Below the pieces are notes generated by a model. It had not been told where the DNA came from. It searched no databases and saw only the letters and a list, made by a program, of their open reading frames with translations. Shown piece by piece: positions 25,601-40,600 of a DNA stretch of 64,000 nt (position 1 is the first letter of the stretch; each line of letters starts with the position of its first letter). The stretch is taken from the NCBI RefSeq assembly GCF_036370855.1, contig NC_088102.1:19449001-19513000 (forward strand), written 5' to 3'. This stretch comes from Dromaius novaehollandiae (taxonomy: Eukaryota > Chordata > Aves > Casuariiformes > Dromaiidae). A program made the translations under genes and the position numbers.

Positions 25601-28600
25601 TCTCTCCTGTACAGTTGAGTGTGCTGTCTGCATATAGTCATTCAACTGCAGTTCTGTTATCGCACCTACCAAAGGTAGCAATACAGATTTCTGTGGCCTT
25701 ATGTTGCAGCTGCATTTTAAAGCAATGATGAGCAGCAGCTGCCGATTTTTGTATCAGTCTCTTACAAGTGTACAACAAATAAGTTAGTACCAAGATGTTA
25801 CTGCAAAGGTACTGTGCGTTTCAGCAAGACAGTGGGCTAGGATTCAGGAGATACTGCCACTCCACCACTGACTTATTGCATGACCTGTAATATGACCGTA
25901 ATAGCTCCATATTTCTATTTCCACTCCTATTCTTCAGCCAACTCTTCTAGTTAGTGTGAATTTGCTACAGGTACAGACTTGTCCTTTTATGTGTTTATTC
26001 AGAACCTAGTTCAACAAGACTTGGTGCTGCAGTGACAAAAGCTTTTGGTTAAGTTTTCTGTTCTGCAGTAGCATAATCATAAAACAGGAAGGTTGCATGT
26101 AAGACCAGTATTATGAAGACATTCAGATACTGTGGTGGTGGGCGCCAGATAAGTGAATTGCTATCTTGGCACAGACTTTCCATGAGATATTGCTTTAGTC
26201 CTTCACCTGAAAATAGTGGTACCGCTGTACTGCAGATGGGTGTGGTGGGTTGTCAGAACCTTGAAGATGACAATCTCTTTTTACATATGTTCCATTATTG
26301 CTTCAGTGAGAAAGAGGCTGAGCCAGGTGACTCATCCCTACCAGAGAGAAGGTCTGTTGCTTTTCAGTGAGAAATGTCTAGATCATTTCCAGGGAAAGTA
26401 GACCGAATAACCAGTTCTTCCCTGGGTCAAAGTGGGTTTCTGTGGAGTTTAATTTGAAAAGTTCCCAGTGTGGTGAGAGCTAGCATTTCAGGTGGTTACA
26501 AGCATGCCATCAATCACATCACTGAGATTACTAGCTGTGATTCTAGGATGCATTTTAGCTGATATATTGAATTATGTCTGAAAGTTTAATGGAGGCCTGA
26601 GCTTCAAGAGGCATAGTGTTCCCCCTGAGGCTCAGCATGCATTTTAGTACTGCATGAAACAGTGACCTCAAACAGATGGGAAAGAATAGCCTGGCTTTTA
26701 AACTTCTTTATGGCCTGTAATTTTGTGGAGCTGGAATGTGGGAGAGGGTAGAATAGGCTGGCATGTGTCTATGTAGTCCTGTCTCTTTCCTTTCTTTCTT
26801 TCTTAATAAGCTATAAGGGTGTGTATTCATTGTGCAAACAAATGAAGAAACTGAGTAGAGAGAGAGCAGTGTCCCAAAATGCATTTGTACACTAATTGGA
26901 ACAGTGGGGCAGCATCCATGTGTAGACTTGAGAGTGTTGCTGTAATCAAAAGTTGTTTGTTGAAGATTTGAGTTTAAAGCATCTGTTAGTGGAGGCTGGT
27001 TGGGAAAGGAAAGTGCTGGTAGTTCATGCTACTGACATACTAAAAACAATTCTCGAGATGTCTGAATTACAGAATGCTTCCACTGTGTTCTTTATTTTGC
27101 TTAAAAATAAGGTTGTGTTTTAAGTCTGTGCATCTCTTTTTAATGAAAACCAATGCCTAATGTTAATTTCCCAAATTATTGCTGTGTGATTTACCATGCT
27201 AAAGCCACTGGGAATTTGAGTCATCTGCTACATATATATTTTTGTTTGTTAGATTTAAGGTATAAGTTTCTGTATTTGGGCAGCCTCACCAGCCATGTTC
27301 AGTCCTGCTGCCTAGATTTCAGGCAAATGTCCTGTTTTGCATCAGCTGGAATTTTGTTAAGTAGGGACAGAACTGAGTTTCATAGAGCCTATCAATTTCA
27401 AGTATGTTAGAAAATAGCCTTCATACCACTTGTAGTTCATTTGACATTCCTTTTTGCTAAAAGATAATAGCATATGTAAATTAAAGATTACAGAAACATA
27501 AACAGTAGAACAATGTATTCCATATGATCTAGTCCTCGTCATTACAAATCCTTTAAAGAGAGGGAAAGAAGAATTCCACAAATACATAAGGTATGTTAAC
27601 AAAATAAATCCTCCAACTGCGTAGTCATTCCCTAAGCAAAGGATTTCTGCTTTTCATGGCAGGTACCAAATGAAGATGACTTACTTCCTTTTTTTACTTG
27701 CATGTTCTATCTGTGGAAAAAACATTTAATCCAGGATAGCTTTCTTTGAGAATATTAATGTATGCTGTATCATGGCATGCTGGATCCAGTCCAAATTCCT
27801 GCTCTTCTACAACTCTGATTCTCAGTTAAGGCTTGGCGTAAAGGCTTGTATCTGCCGGTCCCAGTGACATCTGCAACTCAGCTGTGCGCTGGTGAGCAAA
27901 GGTGTCTCTTAGCTGTGCATCTAACTCAGCAGGCCTAGACTTTCTGTTCTAGTAGCATTGTGAATACCCTTTGTTATGAAGGCTTATAACGGCTCTTGCT
28001 TTATCATAGATTTTTTTTTTTTAATGACTTAAAACCTGTAGGCAATACCTTTACAGGATTGTCATCTGAGGCAGATACTTAGGCTGCCTTTTAAAGGATT
28101 GAAATCACTCCTTTAAAAAGGAGTGAAGATCAGCTCTGAGTTGTATGGGAGATCTCAGATGGAGCATCACATCCAAATGCAAAGTTGTATTGACTTCTGA
28201 AAGCAAAATGCAACTTGCACTGTGACATCCCTTTCCCCCCCCCAAGTATGAATGCTCTTTGGCAAAGAAATGGTTGTGGAGATTGCAGACCCACCTATCC
28301 TCGTTAAGAAAGATTAGATTTACCTTTCAGAGCATGGCTCTAGAAATGATGAGGGCACAGAATTGGCTACATCAGGAATCTTTAGCATGGTTATTTCTTT
28401 GCCAGAGACAAACCACTGGAAAGGGTGTATTTCTTACATTTCGCAGTGTGTGGACTTTGTACACTCACAAATTAGGGAAGATTCATAAAAGGACTCTTAA
28501 AAGCACTGAAATTGAAATGCTGTCACTTGCTGATGCACATGTACATCTTGCATTTGCAAATGTGTTGGTTTTTAAAAGGAAGGATTTTAAAAATGGACTC

Positions 28601-31600
28601 CTGTTCTAAAGAGCAAATAAAGCAGCAAATTATATGTGTGCACTTTAAGCAAGCACAGTGAGGTTTTGCAGCTATTTAGATGGGTTGTTGGAATATAAGT
28701 TCTGTTTGAGGTGGTGCCTCTCCTGTTTCATCTTATGATCGAGAGAGAGTGCTGAAGGAGTTAAGCTTTTAAATTCTGCTGGGTCCTCATGTGGCCAGTA
28801 AAAGTGTCTGAGTAAAAAATCTACTCAGCAGACTGAAATGGCCCCCAAGGAGCTGTCACTGTCTGTTCTCTTTCATAATTGGCATTATTAAAAGTCTCTA
28901 GGTATTCATTTATTTATTTAGACTTAAAATGACATTGGTAGAGCCCATTAAGTGATCAGGATAACTGTGACAGACATCTGTTCCTTTGGAGGGGTTGGAG
29001 AAAAGATTTCTGGTCCTTATACAAGATTATATATAAACTCTATTTAAATATCTTCTTATCTTGTGAAATTGCTGATATACTGGTATATTTAATATTTAAA
29101 ACCTGTAGTAGGTATTGTTCTTCCTCTAGGAAAAAGTTGCTTTTAAGTACCTGACATCAAGGAACTAATTTCAAAGATGTCTGAAGTACTTGCTGTAAGG
29201 TTTAAAAGCAAAAGAAAGTATTTCTCTGTGGCATCTTAAAGATACTTGGAAAAAATGGTGATGCTATGTATAATATATACCTTTCACTTGAAAGGTATTT
29301 GTAAGGGAGTCTAGCATCAAACTTGTATTGTAGAATGACCTGCTCGTTTGAATCCCATCATGTGCAGTGTGTTAGAAGAAAAGGGGAGGGTTGTATTGAG
29401 GTTAATGCCTAGTTTATTTTGGAACAGCTGTGTTATGGTAAAACTAAGTGGCTAGAGTCCCAGGGGAGGCATAAGCATTTACCAATAGAAACTGGAAGGA
29501 GGTAAACTTCTTTTTAAATTTGAGTATTAAATGCAGTATTGCTACATATTTGTAGAGGACCAATTCTCAAGATACAGATTGCAAAGGAACAGGATCAATC
29601 CTGAGATGTAGCTATGTTTGAAGGTGAAAGCACACTTTTTTTTTCCCTTCTAATTTGAGTAGTTAGCTCTTTTAAAGTGCTCTGTTTAAAAAACAAAAAA
29701 ACAAACAAACAAAAAAAAAAAACAAAAAAAACCACCACTCAAATGTGCTGGTTCCTGTGCTTTCTCTGTGATATATCAGGTGGTTCTGATAGCCAGCTCC
29801 ACTACAGCTGCAAGATGCAGCACAGAGGGGCATTATGTTCTCATCACACTTCTTAATCGAGTTTCAAGCTCAGTATCTTTACTATAGTGTTGAAAACCAA
29901 GGCAGAAAGCAAACAAATTAACTTCTTGGTGCTATATGGAGTTTGCAGAGTGGAGAATGAGAAACGATTGTTGTACAGGCAGTAGATTTGGTATGGACAA
30001 GTAAGAAATAAAAATCCTGAGGTCTCTTAAGACTGTCTAGTCACGCTTCAAAAGAGAACTACAATGCAAGTACAAAGAGCTGCCCTTTAATGTAATATGT
30101 CTTTAGGTCACTTTTTGGATTTTGACCTTTCAAAAGAAAACAAAGCAAAACACTTTGTTTCGGATTTTCCTGAGTTTGAAAAAGCTAAGTGTCAGTACTG
30201 CCTGCTTTTGTCTTTGCTTTAAAAATTTGTGGCTAATGTTTATCTGAACAGCACGTGGATGTATCTTTATGCTTTTACATGCAGAAGGTACGAGTTGATA
30301 GTGGAAGACCAAAAAGCTGCTGTTATTAGAAGCCTTGCTTACGCTTCAGTGCTTTGCGTTTAATTTAGTTCCCAGATTCCAGCCATGCAGAAGGAGCAAA
30401 ACTAGAGTGTTCTGTTTTAGTTCTGAAACTTTGAGCTGTCCTGCATTTCTTCCAGTATGTATTCCTTTGTAACCTAATTCAAAATCTTGATCTGAAAGGT
30501 GATTTTTTTTCTTTGATCTCCCCTTTTCAGTTCTTCTCTTTATAATTTGCTGGATCCAAATTTCAAACTAATTGTTATTTCTTGAAGACTTGTCTATATA
30601 AGATGCACTAGCAGCACTTGGGCTTCTGTATTCTTAAAGTGTCTCAATTAACTTGCAATTGCAATTTTCACAGCAAATTATTAAAAGTGATACTGACTTT
30701 CTCAGACTGACTTGGAGTTTGAAATGCTGAACATATTGCATGGCAGGGCCTTTAAGCAGTTTTGCTTTGATACCCTTGGATATTGTGAAACCAGAGCTGC
30801 CTGCCAGGTCATGGTTTGTTGTGGCTTTTCTCCTTGACACTGTATTTCAGCTTTTACCAGTGTCAAGGTATTTATCACACTTTATCTGTACTTAGAGTTT
30901 TTTTTCAGTGTTTATAGCAACCGTTTGAATACCTGCAGTAGAACCATCCTAACTTGCTTTCCCAGTGTTGAGCCCAACAGGATGTCAGGTACTCCAGAGT
31001 TTGAGTTCCCTGCCCAACCTGCCAGCAGGAGAGGTATGCTCAGAGGAGAGAGCTGAATTGGCATGACAGAACGCAGTTGTTCTTATAAAAATCTGGACTC
31101 TTTTCTTCCAGCTCACAGACTTTGCAGTCAGGCCTGCACTCTGTCACCCACTTACAAAGGACAGATCACTTGAACTTTCTTTCCAGTATGCTTATAAACA
31201 AGTAGAAAGAAATTTGTAACCAATGACTTTATCCGTGTGAGTCTCAAGAGTTTATCTTCGGTATCAAATTCGTTAAAATAAAAATAACTTGATCTTATTG
31301 ATAGTCATATGTAAGCTTTCCTCTGCTGGCTGCATTAATCTAAACTCATCAAAGTTCTTTGTAACTCTAGAAGGATAATAGTGAAGAGTTAATTTTTGGT
31401 TGGCAAAGCTCTACAGAATGATGCTCAAAACACAAACACGTTCCTGATTTGCTATACTTTTTTGTAACAGGTTGCATACAATTCCAAGTTAACAGTTTTA
31501 GTGTAAGCTGGAGTTTGGACTGCTGCTGCCTGCTGTATTTAATACACAGTTCTAAAGGAGATGACAAGCAGATGTATTAGAAACCATGTATTCATTTTAA

Positions 31601-34600
31601 ATAAGCTTTTTATTATATGGTAGTTTTTTAATGCACCTCTGCAGTACCACAAAACCAGAGGCTATAGCTTACCAGTTGCGTAGGTTTTGCGTAGTCAACA
31701 ATGAGCTTGTAAAGCAGTTCTTACCAGTGTGCCAAAGCAGGTTATCAGGTTAGCCCAAAATTTAGGTTGGTGTAGTCTTTCCATAGTACAGAGTCCCTTT
31801 CCCCAGTGTTGTACTTCTGGCAGATTGTGGTTTGGTGTGGTGTAACTGGTAAAGAGGTGCTGCATAAAAATTCCTGAAACATACTTGTGCTGAAGCCAAA
31901 AAAAAGGCTGGCAAAGACTCAATCCTTGTGTTTCTCATTCCAAATGTAGCATGCTCTCTCCCCTCCAAAGTATCGAAGATCATTGTACATAGGGTTTTTT
32001 CTTTAGGTTAGAGTCAATACACTATGTAGATATAAGCTGTGACCTTACAGTTGCTTCCTTGTTTGTCTTCTCAGTCTGTTGGTGCCAGTGATGGCGTGTG
32101 GTTGATAACCATAATACTCTTTTTCTGTGGTATGTACAACGATTGGTTTTCTTTCACGGTGATGATAAGGGATGGTTTCAGGCCTATACAATACCAGCAA
32201 GTTGTGAAAGGGACAGATGTACAAGTCTGGAGATATTTTGAACTTGTATTTCACCAGGGAAGTTCATTGTACTGCCATCAAGTTAGTCTGAGTTATTAGG
32301 TTGTGTATTTGACTGGAAAGGAGGAGAGAGTTAAAGATACAGAAGTGAAATATTTCATGAAGGTCAGTTCAGATTTGAGATGATGTTTGAGGTGTTTAGT
32401 GCAACAGTTGTTCAGTGCTTCAGACATCAGTTCATGATTCTACAGTAAAACAGAAAGATATAAATAGTGTTTTTTATTACCCTTTTTCACACGCTGCGAT
32501 GAGAAGAAAGTTCCATGAGACTTTCAGCATGGTGATTTTGATGCTGTAGCTGTTGTCTTATCCTGCTTTGAGCTGGGGCTGCGATTTCCTTCACCCTGCT
32601 TTCCCAGACTCCAGATGAAATGTTTAATTTGGCCTGAAATGTTTGGGATGCTTGTAAGAAAAGCAAAGGAAACAAGCTACTTTTACAAAACAAGAAAAAG
32701 GAGGAGGAGCTTCTTCTCCCTTTAGCGATGTAGCTGAGAGCACTTGCCTGTTTTTGTGAGAACCTGTGATTTAATTCCCAGTGTTGCCTGGAAGGGATCT
32801 GAGCACTCATTTCTCAGAAATCTCTCCTATCCATCAAATATTGCATATGTTGCAGTGGAGTTCTCTGCCTGTCTTATTGAAGCTGAAAGTCTTTAAAGAA
32901 TTAAACCCCTATTTTGGACAGGGACAGATGTTCAGACTTTGTACGTGTCCAAGTCACTGTTTGGACAGTTGCTCTTATGTGATCTCAAAGTCCATTTTTG
33001 TATCTTACATGAAGTACATGCAGAATATGAAATAAATGAAATAGCGATTCCCTTGGAGAATTGTTCTGAGAATCCCAACCCCATAGTACCTATACTCCAG
33101 TTGTTGAAAGATTTACTTGGGAAAAATGGGAAATCCTAAGGTCTGATTTCCTATTTGCTGGATTCAGAAAAGGGTTTTTTTGTGGGGTGGGGAGGAGGCA
33201 ATTTTGAAATTACTGCTTTATTGTAGAGCAGATTTGTTGATATCAACAGTGACTTTGATTCATTTAAAGCATGAATGTATGTGAACTGAAATGTGCTGCT
33301 TCTCACATTTTGGAAGCTTGCAGCACATTTTGGAAGCTTGCAGCACAGACCTTCAGTCAGATGGGTGTCGAGTTCTGTGTGATTGGTTCTCTCCATCAGT
33401 CAGATGTGCAGTAACCTCTGTAGGTGCATGGTGGGTATAAAGCATCTGCAAATAGGATCATCCTCTGTAGGGTATATGACATAAGGCAACAAAGAATTGG
33501 CCTTCACAAGAAGTGACCTGCTCATCCGATACAGAAGACTCACTTGGAGCACCTTTCCAGATGCACACTCACACTCGTACTGACTCAGGAGAGCAGAGCT
33601 TTGAGGCCGGGTGTTTGCTATCAGTTCTGCTGTTTTGCAGCACAAAGCAAAGCTCCCATTAAATAGTCTTTCCTCTTGCACTTAGAATTATAGTAGAAAT
33701 TCCAACTGTTATCAGCTGTGCCATCCAGAGTGACAGAAGCTATTTTTTCCTGAGTGTGGCTGTCTGGAACTGCAGTCATGATCAGCTGCTTCAGCGAGGC
33801 AACTCCTCTGTACATATACTCTGAAACTTATTATACTTTTATATACTGTGAGTATCGGGCTGTCTAGCAAATGATGTGCCATTTAATTATTCTATATATG
33901 TGAGGAACTGTTCAAAAGTCCTGCTGAAATTGGTACAGTGCTTTTTTCCTGGGTGCTCTGAAAAGTCTGTTAAATGGGTATTCCAAGCTCTTTCTGCTAG
34001 CCTTAAATTTGGAAGGGATATTGAATATTTTTGTACTCAGTGATGCAAATACCAAGGCCTCAGGGAGGGTAGAATTTGGCTCTCAAATGTTAACCAAGAT
34101 CCACTCACTAAACTTACTGTTGTGAGGCTGGGGAGAGAGGGAGGAGCTTGTTTGTGGGAGTTGTTCTGCATGGGTGGGTGGTTTTCGTGTGTGTGTGTGT
34201 GGGGGGGTGTTTGTTTTGCACTTCCATTTTGTTTAATCATCCTCCCCCCATGTGATACAGACCCTTTTGAGTTCCACATCTCTGGCACACACTGCTGCTG
34301 TATCAAAGAGAAATTATGAATGAACTGGTTTCCTGGCACTTGGAAGGCATAAGTTTGTGCTAATGCACAGACTTAAAAGAACAACCTGGCTGACTAATGC
34401 AGTATAGTGCTAAATACACAGCAGCCTAATATCATCTCTGCTTGCAGAGACAAACATCTTTTGTTTGTTTTCAAAGTATCATCTAAACAGTTATTAAGCA
34501 GAGAAAAATACCATTTCTTTTTCTTAATTACTATCCTTCTAAAGGACCACATAGGAGAGGGTAGAGTTTAACTACTACCTCTCACCTTTTTGAATAACAA

Positions 34601-37600
34601 GTCATTAGTTTTCCTTTGAGATTCAGAGCAAGTCTGTTCCAGTTTGCTTCTCAAGACATATGCTGTATGCCCTCAAGGGGGAAAGTAGTTATGAATTATG
34701 ACGAGTATTATATGTAGTAGAAATAAGCAACCTGCTAAAGTAATAACCTGCTGTGTGCTCCTCAGTCTCTCTCTGTGAATCAGGGCTTTAAAGTGGTGAC
34801 TGAAATATGAGGAATGTCATCTCTGTGATTAACAAGAAAATCTTCCTGCACTGGGGAGAGGAGAAATACATTTATTTTCATGTTCTCTTGCATTGATCTT
34901 CATCCAAAAAGATTCAAACTTGAATAACCACTTAAACTGTTGCCACAGTCCTTTGAGATAGTAGAGCTCTTCTGTTGAGACAGAACAAGGTACAGGTTTA
35001 GTTGAACATACATTATTATGCTATAGCTCTGATGCAGTTGTCTCATATCCTGACTGCATTAACTGCCTGAAACTGATCTCCTTGCAGAGCAGTCTTGCTT
35101 TCTAAATATCTTAAGATAACTGTTCTCTATTATCCCTCCTGTCCAACTTTCTCTCAGCTGGACAAGTAACCCTGATAAAATAGTTCTTACTGTGCTTTAA
35201 TAACCTGTGGTATAGGAGTATCTCCTGCTCTGGAGTAGTGTCTGGTTCTTGGCCACAGGATTTTATGCAGACAGGTTCAGGAAGAACTTGGGAACAGCTG
35301 CAGAAATGCCTGTCTGGGCCCAAGAATCCAAACGCGGTCTTCTGCGTTAACCATTGGACTGCCTTCTTCCCCAGTTAATTGTATGCATGCAAAGAATAGT
35401 GCATTTAATCAGGCAGATGCATTAAAAACACACATTAAAGTATGTGTTTTAACATTTAATTACAGATTTACCTAACTAAAAAAAGCATTAATTAAAGAAT
35501 CTGTAAGTGTTCAGAATTTAAAGTTCATGTTTCACTGTTAAATACCTTTTTTTCTTCAAAAATATGCCCCCAAAATGTCCATGTGGAAAGTGAATAGCTT
35601 ACACATCTAATTCTGTATAACTGAGATATTTTTAATCCATAACAGGGAGCTGTGTGTTCCAAAGCACTGGAAACCACTTTGCTTTGTGGGCATTCGTAAA
35701 GCAAGAGGCTGTTGTTAAAAATGCATTTTTAGTCACCACCTGTTATTTGTTTCATGTGATGTGTACTGTAGTAGTGTTGGGTCTTTTTTGTCATTCTTTT
35801 CCAAAGTGTATTATTCAGTGCTTTGAACCATATGGACAGAAATATATTCTGAACATACAATTTCTTTTATTAGCTATTCCCTGAGGAAAGGATCCTAATG
35901 TCCATATTTATGAGCAAATAGCAAAGCCTTTCATGTCATCTCTTCATGATGATTTCATAGCTTTTCCATACCAAAGATCCAATTAGGAAATTCACATCTG
36001 TGATGCTGCAAGGAGACAGCAAGGTTTGGGGGCTACAGCTGAGTCATTAGCAAAAGCCTCTTTGTTTAAAACAATAAATAAAACCTTATTTTGGGAGCAG
36101 TGGAACTAACATAGTCTGGATTTTTGCAGCTCGGTGTCCTCTTTCCTTCCCTGCACAGAAGGGGGCTTTCTCCTGTGTCTTCCACCTGAGAGCAGGCGTA
36201 TGCTGGCATGAGGCTGGAGTGAGGTGTATGCTGACCTGGCTGCTGCCTGGTACAGCAGCCTCTGCTTTTCTCTCACTGGAAGAACTGCCCTGAGTCTCTG
36301 TCCCACACAGAAATTGGTGCAAGTTTGATATCTCTGATGCTTTCTACCCTAGAGTTATGATTGAATGGATTGGGGAGAGCATTAACACCTTGAGGGCCGT
36401 TTTAGAAGAACAGGCTTTAAAAACACAGAAACAAAAAAACCCCTTACAAGCTAGGGCCTTTGTTTTAATTATGTCCTTAGAGCACAGTCAAGATCTCCTC
36501 TGGTTTCCTGTGATAACAAAGCATTAGCTACTAACCTGTTGTGCTGCTTTTCTCATAAAAACGAGGGTGCTACGTGAGGGTGTTATGTCAGTGCAAAAAA
36601 TGCCTCTTGAGTTGCTCTCACTCATCTTCCCTAACTGCTCCACGTGCTCTCTGATGTGGAGGTAAAACTGGGAACAAAAAGAGAGATTAAATGTGCCAGA
36701 GCTGTGGATTTCAGCACACCTGCTTTTTTTGATGCACAGACTTCATCTGCGTGAGAGGTGAAATGTTTGTGTTGTGCTGTCTGTCAGTTCTGCCTTGTGT
36801 TGGTAGCGTTTTATGCATAACGCTCAGAGTTGTACATGGAGTGGAATATGTGTGTGGTATATTGCAAGGTATCTTCTGTTTATGCAGGGTCAAGGAAGTG
36901 AATGAATAGGTGGCAAAGTGTCCTTTTTCTTCCAGTTTGATGTCAAATCTTATGTAACTTGACCAGTGGGCAGGTTTCTGTCTCATTCTTCTGCTCTTTG
37001 TGTGTATTAAACCTGCCGTACAACAGCCTGATGTAATCAGCAGTCTGCTCACTGGAGGCCACAGTTTGAAACAGCAGGAGCTGTGCAGCTTGGAGCTGAA
37101 TTGTGTTGGCGGAACTGTTTGAAGGAGTGTGCTTAGTTCCTGCCTGTGGTGTGCTGGGCTGATTTCAAAGGGGCTGTTCCCTAAACCTCAGCAGAATGGC
37201 GTTCTGTCAAAATGCACAAGGAATCGTTTATCTACTGTTCTTCAGCTTCAGTTGTGCCTGTTTCTGTATCGGTGCTTAGAAATGGGCACCAATGACTGTG
37301 GATCAGTTAGGGGAAATTCTGCTTTTTAATATTGTACGTTAACATTCAGTAGTGAATTCTGAAGGCCTTGCAGATCTCCTACGGTTGTACACCATAAGTA
37401 AAAACTATTTAGCTCTGAAATTAAAAACTCAAACTTAAATGGCTGATTTTAAGACCCTGTATTTACAGCTGGATTAGAAGCCTTAATGCTGTGGAGATGC
37501 CAGAAATCTACAGCCTCTGTTGAGGTTTAGCAACATAGTGAAATTCAACTAGGGCTCCTGAGGTGTTGAGCATCCAGATTCACATTCAGGTACCACACTG

Positions 37601-40600
37601 TAGCTCCTGGTGTGTGTGTGTTTATTTCCTCCAGATAGTAAACATGTGCTTCTCTTTAAAATTAGTGGGAACTGCATGTTTCCTGAGCACTGAAAAGTAA
37701 GGCTGTTAGTTTAGATGCCTGACTTCAAGCATGTGTGCTTGAAAATGTCAGCTCTTACTGTAGGTTTGAAGAACACAAATATTTTATTTTACTGTGGCAT
37801 TTCTTCTGGTGAGTGACTAAGCTAATTCCCATAGAGCTCCAGTTTCTGATCAGCCATTCATCAGTCAACCAATTCATGATGCTCTCAGCAAAAAACAGGT
37901 TTGACGAAGTAACTCGACACCTCCACCAAAGTATATTTAAACAATGATGCAAAGCAGTTTTAATAAGTTATGTGAAAAGCTGTTTGTAAATCAGAACAAA
38001 GCAATCCTTACTCTCCCACTTCATGTTGTCAATGTGTTGGAGTTCATAATGGACTTAGCATTGCTCTTGTTACCCTGTTGTATTGTTGGATCTTTGTGCC
38101 AAGGTTTTGTGCTTCACTGAGGTCTCTTTGTTAACAATGTTGCTCATGCCATGTTTCTCTTATTTTAGTGCCCTTGAAAATTTTGTCTGAGACTGCCTCT
38201 AGGAGTCAGACTTCCTCCAGAACACTAGGGAGGGAAGGAGGTTCTGCATGTTTCGAATGCTGTTAGCCTTAGATGTGCTGCTCGGTAGTTATGGCAACAG
38301 TACAAACTGTGGCATAATCTTTTTTTTTTTTTTTTATTCTAAGAATCTTTATTTTTACAGAGAATTAGAGTCTGAATGTGCTAGCTTATGTGTGAAGTTA
38401 GGTCCTTATAGCCATAATTTGGCACCCAGGCAACTATTTGCATATTCTTGAGACCAGAGGACCCATGTTCCTGATAAAGGTGCAAGTGTTGCACATCTCA
38501 GAAAGCACCTATATAATTTTCCTAGTTTAACACAAGGGATCTGTGTGAAAACATCTTGATTCTACTTAGTCTCACAGCATTGCTGTTTGTACACTTAAAA
38601 TCCTCCAATGATGAGCACCTAGAAGATCATTCTGTCCTCTGCAGTCTGAGGCTTGAATCAGTCTTGCCTGATGCATTCTCTCTGGGGGGGGATTTACCCT
38701 CCCCTCTTTTCTTTGAACTAGCTGAGAGGTCATCCCATCACAGTTGTACTTCTGTTGTTTTGAGATCTGGCTGATAGAGAGCGCAGGTCACTTGATATGT
38801 CATATTATGTTTCTGTTGATCATGTTGCTTAAATAGTAAACCTGAGCTCTGGTGATGTAGGTAAGGGATAGGATCCGCATGTGAGGCAGTTTGGAAATTG
38901 CCTAGCAACTATATTCCTGCCACCTCCGAGCACCAGCAAAAGACCCTGAAGATTAAGAAGCATAATTGAAAAATGACACTTGTAATGCAAAAAGCTTTCA
39001 CTAGCGTGCATAAAATTACATATCTTGCTCTCTTCTGCTTTTTCTGCATGTAGCTAGAGTAGCTCTTTTTGTTTAGTGTTGTGTTTGGGGATTCCTGTTG
39101 TTTTTGAAACTTTATGGCCTTTTTAAGGTTTTCCTCTAGCCATGAAGTGGTCAAAATTGCTTTTCTTTCAATTATAGGTGAGGTGGTCACATGAGTGCCT
39201 AATATATGAGCTTCACTTTCAGGAAAACACTAAACATTGCAACTTGAGATGAAATTCTGTTTTACTGACACAGAAAATCCAATGCTCAGAAGCCTTAAAA
39301 CTGGTATAGCAGGACTATTAGATAGTTAATCTTTCTTGAATGTTGATAATTACATAGTGACACAGCTTACCTCTGTCTCTGTGACAGATGGTGCAAAGAA
39401 ATGATCTTCTAGGATGCAGCTGCACCCCTCACATTTCTTCTTATGGTATCATGGCTAGTCCCAAGATATTGTGTATACTTAGCATGTTGTGACTACCAGC
39501 ATGTGCTGATGAAGAGAAGTCAAAAGTGGGGAGAGATCTCCTTTAAAAATGCACATAAATTATTTAAGGATTTTGTACACCAGAAGCACACTGCTGGTGC
39601 TTAACTGTACCTGAGCTGTCTGCTAGTGCTGTTGTAAATACAACACTTAAGTTGAGGACTGTGGTATGAGGCTGGTGGGGGAGCAAAAAGGGTAAAGCTC
39701 TGCTGAGTTAATTAATGTTAACAGTAACAAGTTATTTGCAAGATTTACAGTAGATTACACAGATTGTATTAAACAGGGCTAATCAGTTGTTTCAGATATT
39801 TAAAGGAACACTGTTAGGGACTGGCAAGACTGAAAAGAGGAGAAGAGGCAGGTGTGTGTGTGTGTGTGTGTATATGTGTGTGTGTATGTGTGTATATGTA
39901 TATATATATATGTATATATATATGTATATATATATATGTATATATAAATATAATTTTTAGTGGGTTAGTGCAAAAGAAATACAGTCCATTGCTGTTAGCA
40001 CAGGGCCAAGGTAACAGGCTAACGAAAAAGACAAGCTGATGATTGCAGTTATCTCATAGGATATCTCATAGAATATTAAAATCTTGTCCTCCCCTTTCTT
40101 AGAGAATTAACACTTAAAGTTCTTATTGCCTGCTTTTCCTTAATTTCCTTTGAGGGATAGCAGAAATGAAGAAGAGTGTTTTAAATGGATGAGTTTTGTG
40201 TAAGTTGTTGGAGCATCAGTGGTGCTGGCTGCGTTAAAGATGGGCCTGGGGAAAGATTCCTGAGGATGCAGCACACCAGAGCTGATATATTAGTTTCATA
40301 CAAGTTGTCATCTTTGCTCACCGACACATTTCTGAACATGGCATTTTGCTGTAGGCATGCGTTTGAGATGTCAGGAAGTGGCTGCTAATATCTGGATCTG
40401 TATCCAAACATTGCATGATGTCAATGCAGTATCAGCTGTTTACAGCAAGCTTTAATTTGAGCCATCAGAAAACAGAAGTCCAAAGCTCAGCATTTACAAA
40501 GATTTTTTTCACAATTTCAGTACCAGAATTGCAGCCTGTAGCTACTAGTTCCCAATCAAACTAACTCGGATAAGGAATCAAAATGCTAAACTGTTAATGA

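Noticed and set aside
28259..28609. 116-codon plus-strand frame in intron 3
   Set aside because: No family resemblance; it lies in the sense strand of a long intron with no flanking splice signals that fit CCDC88C.
35275..35360. A functional tRNA gene on the minus strand
   Set aside because: A- and B-box-like words are present, but no acceptor stem or proper anticodon arm can be drawn. A SINE remnant fits better.
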